NCBI GenBank assembly: GCA_036501535.1
Contig: DASYAE010000133.1
Location: 1-40,364, forward strand
Origin: DASYAE01 sp036501535
GTDB lineage: Bacteria; Actinomycetota; Actinomycetes; Streptomycetales; Catenulisporaceae
Length of the DNA: 40,364 nt
Direction of reading: 5' to 3'
A program made the position numbers and the translations under genes. The notes under the pieces are model-generated. The model had not been told where the DNA came from and ran no database searches. It saw nothing but the letters and a program-made list of their open reading frames with translations. Within the stretch, counting starts at the first letter, position 1; every line of letters starts with the position of its first letter. Positions 39,109-40,364 of this stretch are shown here, in pieces.

Positions 39109-39929
39109 GGCAGGGCGCCGACCCGCGCGGATATGGAGGGCACGAATATGGAGGGCACGGATACGCGGACGCCTGGCGCGCGGAGTGGATCAAGGCCCGC
39201 ACCCTCGCCTCGACCGGCTGGCTGCTCGCCGCCACGGTCGCAGCCGGCGTCGGGCTCAGCGCCGCCGTCTGCGCCGTGGCCCGGTACCAGACCGGCGGCG
39301 GCCTTGATCCCGCGAGGTTCGCCCTCAGCGGCGTCCAACTCGCCCAAGCGCTCGTCGCGGTCTGGGCCGTGCGAGCGGTCAGCGCCGAGTATCGCAGCGG
39401 GATGATCCACACGACTCTCATCGCCGTACCCCGGCGCCGCGCCGTCCTGGCGGCCAAGGCAGCTGTCATCGCAGCCCTGACACTCGCCGCGGGCGCCGTC
39501 ACCGTCGCCGTCAGTCTCCTGATCGCACGCGCCGAGTTGACGGTGCACGGATTCGCCGCCACCAACGGCCGCTTCCCTCTCCTCGCCGGCCCGACGCTGC
39601 GGGCCGCGTTCGGCTCAGTGCTCTACCTCGGCCTCATCGGCATCCTGGCGGCCGGCGCCGCACTGGCCGTGCGGGACGCGGCCGCCGCCACCGGCATCGT
39701 GCTCGGCCTGCTCTACCTGTTCCCGCTGGCCGCCCAGCTCGCCGGAAACGCCGCCTGGCAGCGGCATCTCCAGCAGATCGGTCCCACCACCGCCGGCCTC
39801 GCCGTCCAGGCCACCACCAATCTCAGCACACTGCCGATCCAGCCGTGGGCGGGCCTCGCGGTGCTGGCCGGCTGGTCCGCCGCGGCGCTGCTGGCCGGAG
39901 GCCTCGTGCTGCACAGGCGGGACTCATGA
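39105..39929 (+). CDS. ABC-2-type transporter permease (exporter 2, second subunit)
   Basis: A 274-residue membrane protein from GTG 39105, overlapping the previous stop as GTGA. Its first 22 residues are Gly/His/Tyr-rich (GYGGHEYGGHGYAD) with a short GGHxY repeat. YADAWRAEWIKARTLAST then leads to helix 1. Six helices and the coupling segment VSAEYRSGMIHTTLIAVPRRR match the other permeases. It likely pairs with the lectin-bearing permease around one ATPase dimer. It overlaps a 27-codon ORF by ATGA. Confidence 0.9.
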   Translation: MRQGADPRGYGGHEYGGHGYADAWRAEWIKARTLASTGWLLAATVAAGVGLSAAVCAVARYQTGGGLDPARFALSGVQLAQALVAVWAVRAVSAEYRSGMIHTTLIAVPRRRAVLAAKAAVIAALTLAAGAVTVAVSLLIARAELTVHGFAATNGRFPLLAGPTLRAAFGSVLYLGLIGILAAGAALAVRDAAAATGIVLGLLYLFPLAAQLAGNAAWQRHLQQIGPTTAGLAVQATTNLSTLPIQPWAGLAVLAGWSAAALLAGGLVLHRRDS

Positions 39930-40009
39930 GCGAGGCCGTGCTGCGCGCGCTACGCTGGCCGGGCATGCGCGGCACTCGCCAACAACGTCGTCGGCAGGAG
40001 ATCGCATGA
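39926..40009 (+). CDS. Possible 27-residue protein linking exporter 2 and DUF190
   Basis: ATG 39926 overlaps the permease stop (ATGA) and its own TGA at 40007-40009 overlaps the DUF190 start (ATGA). The peptide MSEAVLRALRWPGMRGTRQQ and then basic residues is amphipathic and Arg-rich, with no known family. Perfect 4-base overlaps at both ends are unlikely to be chance and suggest ribosomes travel through it. It may be a real small protein, a coupling device only, or a remnant of a larger gene. Confidence 0.4.
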   Translation: MSEAVLRALRWPGMRGTRQQRRRQEIA

Positions 40010-40364
40010 GGCTGCACGGACCCGCGCTTCGGCTGACCATCTGCATCGGCGAGAACACCCGGTATCACCACCGCCCCCTGTACGCCGAGATCGTGCACCG
40101 CGCGCATCAGGCGGGCCTGGCCGGCGCGACCGTGCTGCGCGGCATCGAGGGCTACGGCGCCTCCACCCACATCCACACCACCCGCATCCTGAGCCTGACC
40201 GAAGACCTGCCCCTGGTCATCGTCATCGTCGACGACGCCGCACGCATCCGCGCCTTCCTGCCCCAACTCGACGAGATCGTCGAGGAAGGCCTCGTCATGA
40301 TCGACGAGGTCGAAGTCATCAAGTACGTCGGCCGCAAACACGAGCAAGCCGCCACCGCGCATCC
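40006..40364 (+). CDS. DUF190-family (PII-like) protein, 5' part
   Basis: About 119 codons from ATG 40006, with GGCAGGAG seven bases upstream; the gene runs off the window. The sequence LRLTICIGENTRYHHRPLYAEIVHRAH, then GATVLRGIEGYGASTHIH and LPLVIVIVDDAARIRAFLPQLDEIV, matches DUF190 proteins, which have the ferredoxin-like fold of PII signalling proteins. They are often encoded beside crcB fluoride exporters. The end of the domain (DEVEVIKYVGR) is visible, so only a short tail is missing. Its role here is unknown. Coupling through the 27-codon ORF may place it in the exporter 2 operon. Confidence 0.88.
   Translation, partial: MRLHGPALRLTICIGENTRYHHRPLYAEIVHRAHQAGLAGATVLRGIEGYGASTHIHTTRILSLTEDLPLVIVIVDDAARIRAFLPQLDEIVEEGLVMIDEVEVIKYVGRKHEQAATAH

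Noticed and set aside
1..40364. tRNA, rRNA, riboswitch or phage attachment site
   Set aside because: No cloverleaf T-loop signature, rRNA motif, integrase or matching att-like repeats were noticed on either strand.

Overview
The window is very GC-rich, with dense, short-spaced genes, many GTG starts and many 4-base stop/start overlaps. Several families are typical of actinomycetes: a DUF574-type methyltransferase, a DUF4232 lipoprotein, PadR- and two-component-linked ABC exporters, and NuoF-like/ferredoxin redox operons. I infer a Streptomyces-like or Catenulispora-like actinobacterium; the exact genus cannot be told from the sequence. I see no tRNA, rRNA, CRISPR array, phage gene or intact transposase.

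Layout. 1-923 (minus): nucleotidyltransferase-fold protein, BON-domain protein and the first codons of a metallophosphoesterase, joined by GTGA overlaps. 1170-3800 (plus): a pyridoxamine-phosphate-oxidase-like flavoprotein, a DUF574 SAM methyltransferase and a cis-prenyltransferase. 4198-7878 (plus): a large secreted GH31 glycosidase with TIG and ricin-type domains, preceded by two clear palindromes. 8165-8908 (plus): a protein with all invariant residues of LuxI acyl-homoserine-lactone synthases, which is unusual in this setting.

8926-17597 is the most coherent system. Two paralogous redox operons are transcribed outward on either side of an OmpR-type two-component system. Each encodes a small membrane-anchored protein ending in SGGS, a ferric-reductase-like bis-heme membrane protein, a NuoF-like flavin/Fe-S protein that lacks one cluster cysteine, and a small ferredoxin. 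The left copy also encodes an ApbE-type FMN transferase. I read this as a two-component-controlled transmembrane electron-transfer module present twice.

17602-20633 holds two DedA membrane proteins, a PAP2 phosphatase and a pair of small proteins. All four transcription units are preceded by the same 16-bp palindrome (nnTAC-N6-GTAnA), suggesting one regulon for lipid-carrier or envelope functions.

21005-24923 is a PadR regulator with a MacB-type ABC exporter. 24963-28528 contains a phosphoribosyltransferase, a cysteine-free HesB-like protein, a peptidase E homologue, a short-chain dehydrogenase and a lipoprotein. 28622-32640 is an ABC exporter divergent from a NarL-type two-component system. 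32821-34509 is an APC-family permease. 34530-39929 is an OmpR-type two-component system divergent from a second ABC exporter, one of whose permeases carries an extracytoplasmic lectin-like domain. The window ends with a 27-codon linker ORF and a truncated DUF190 gene.
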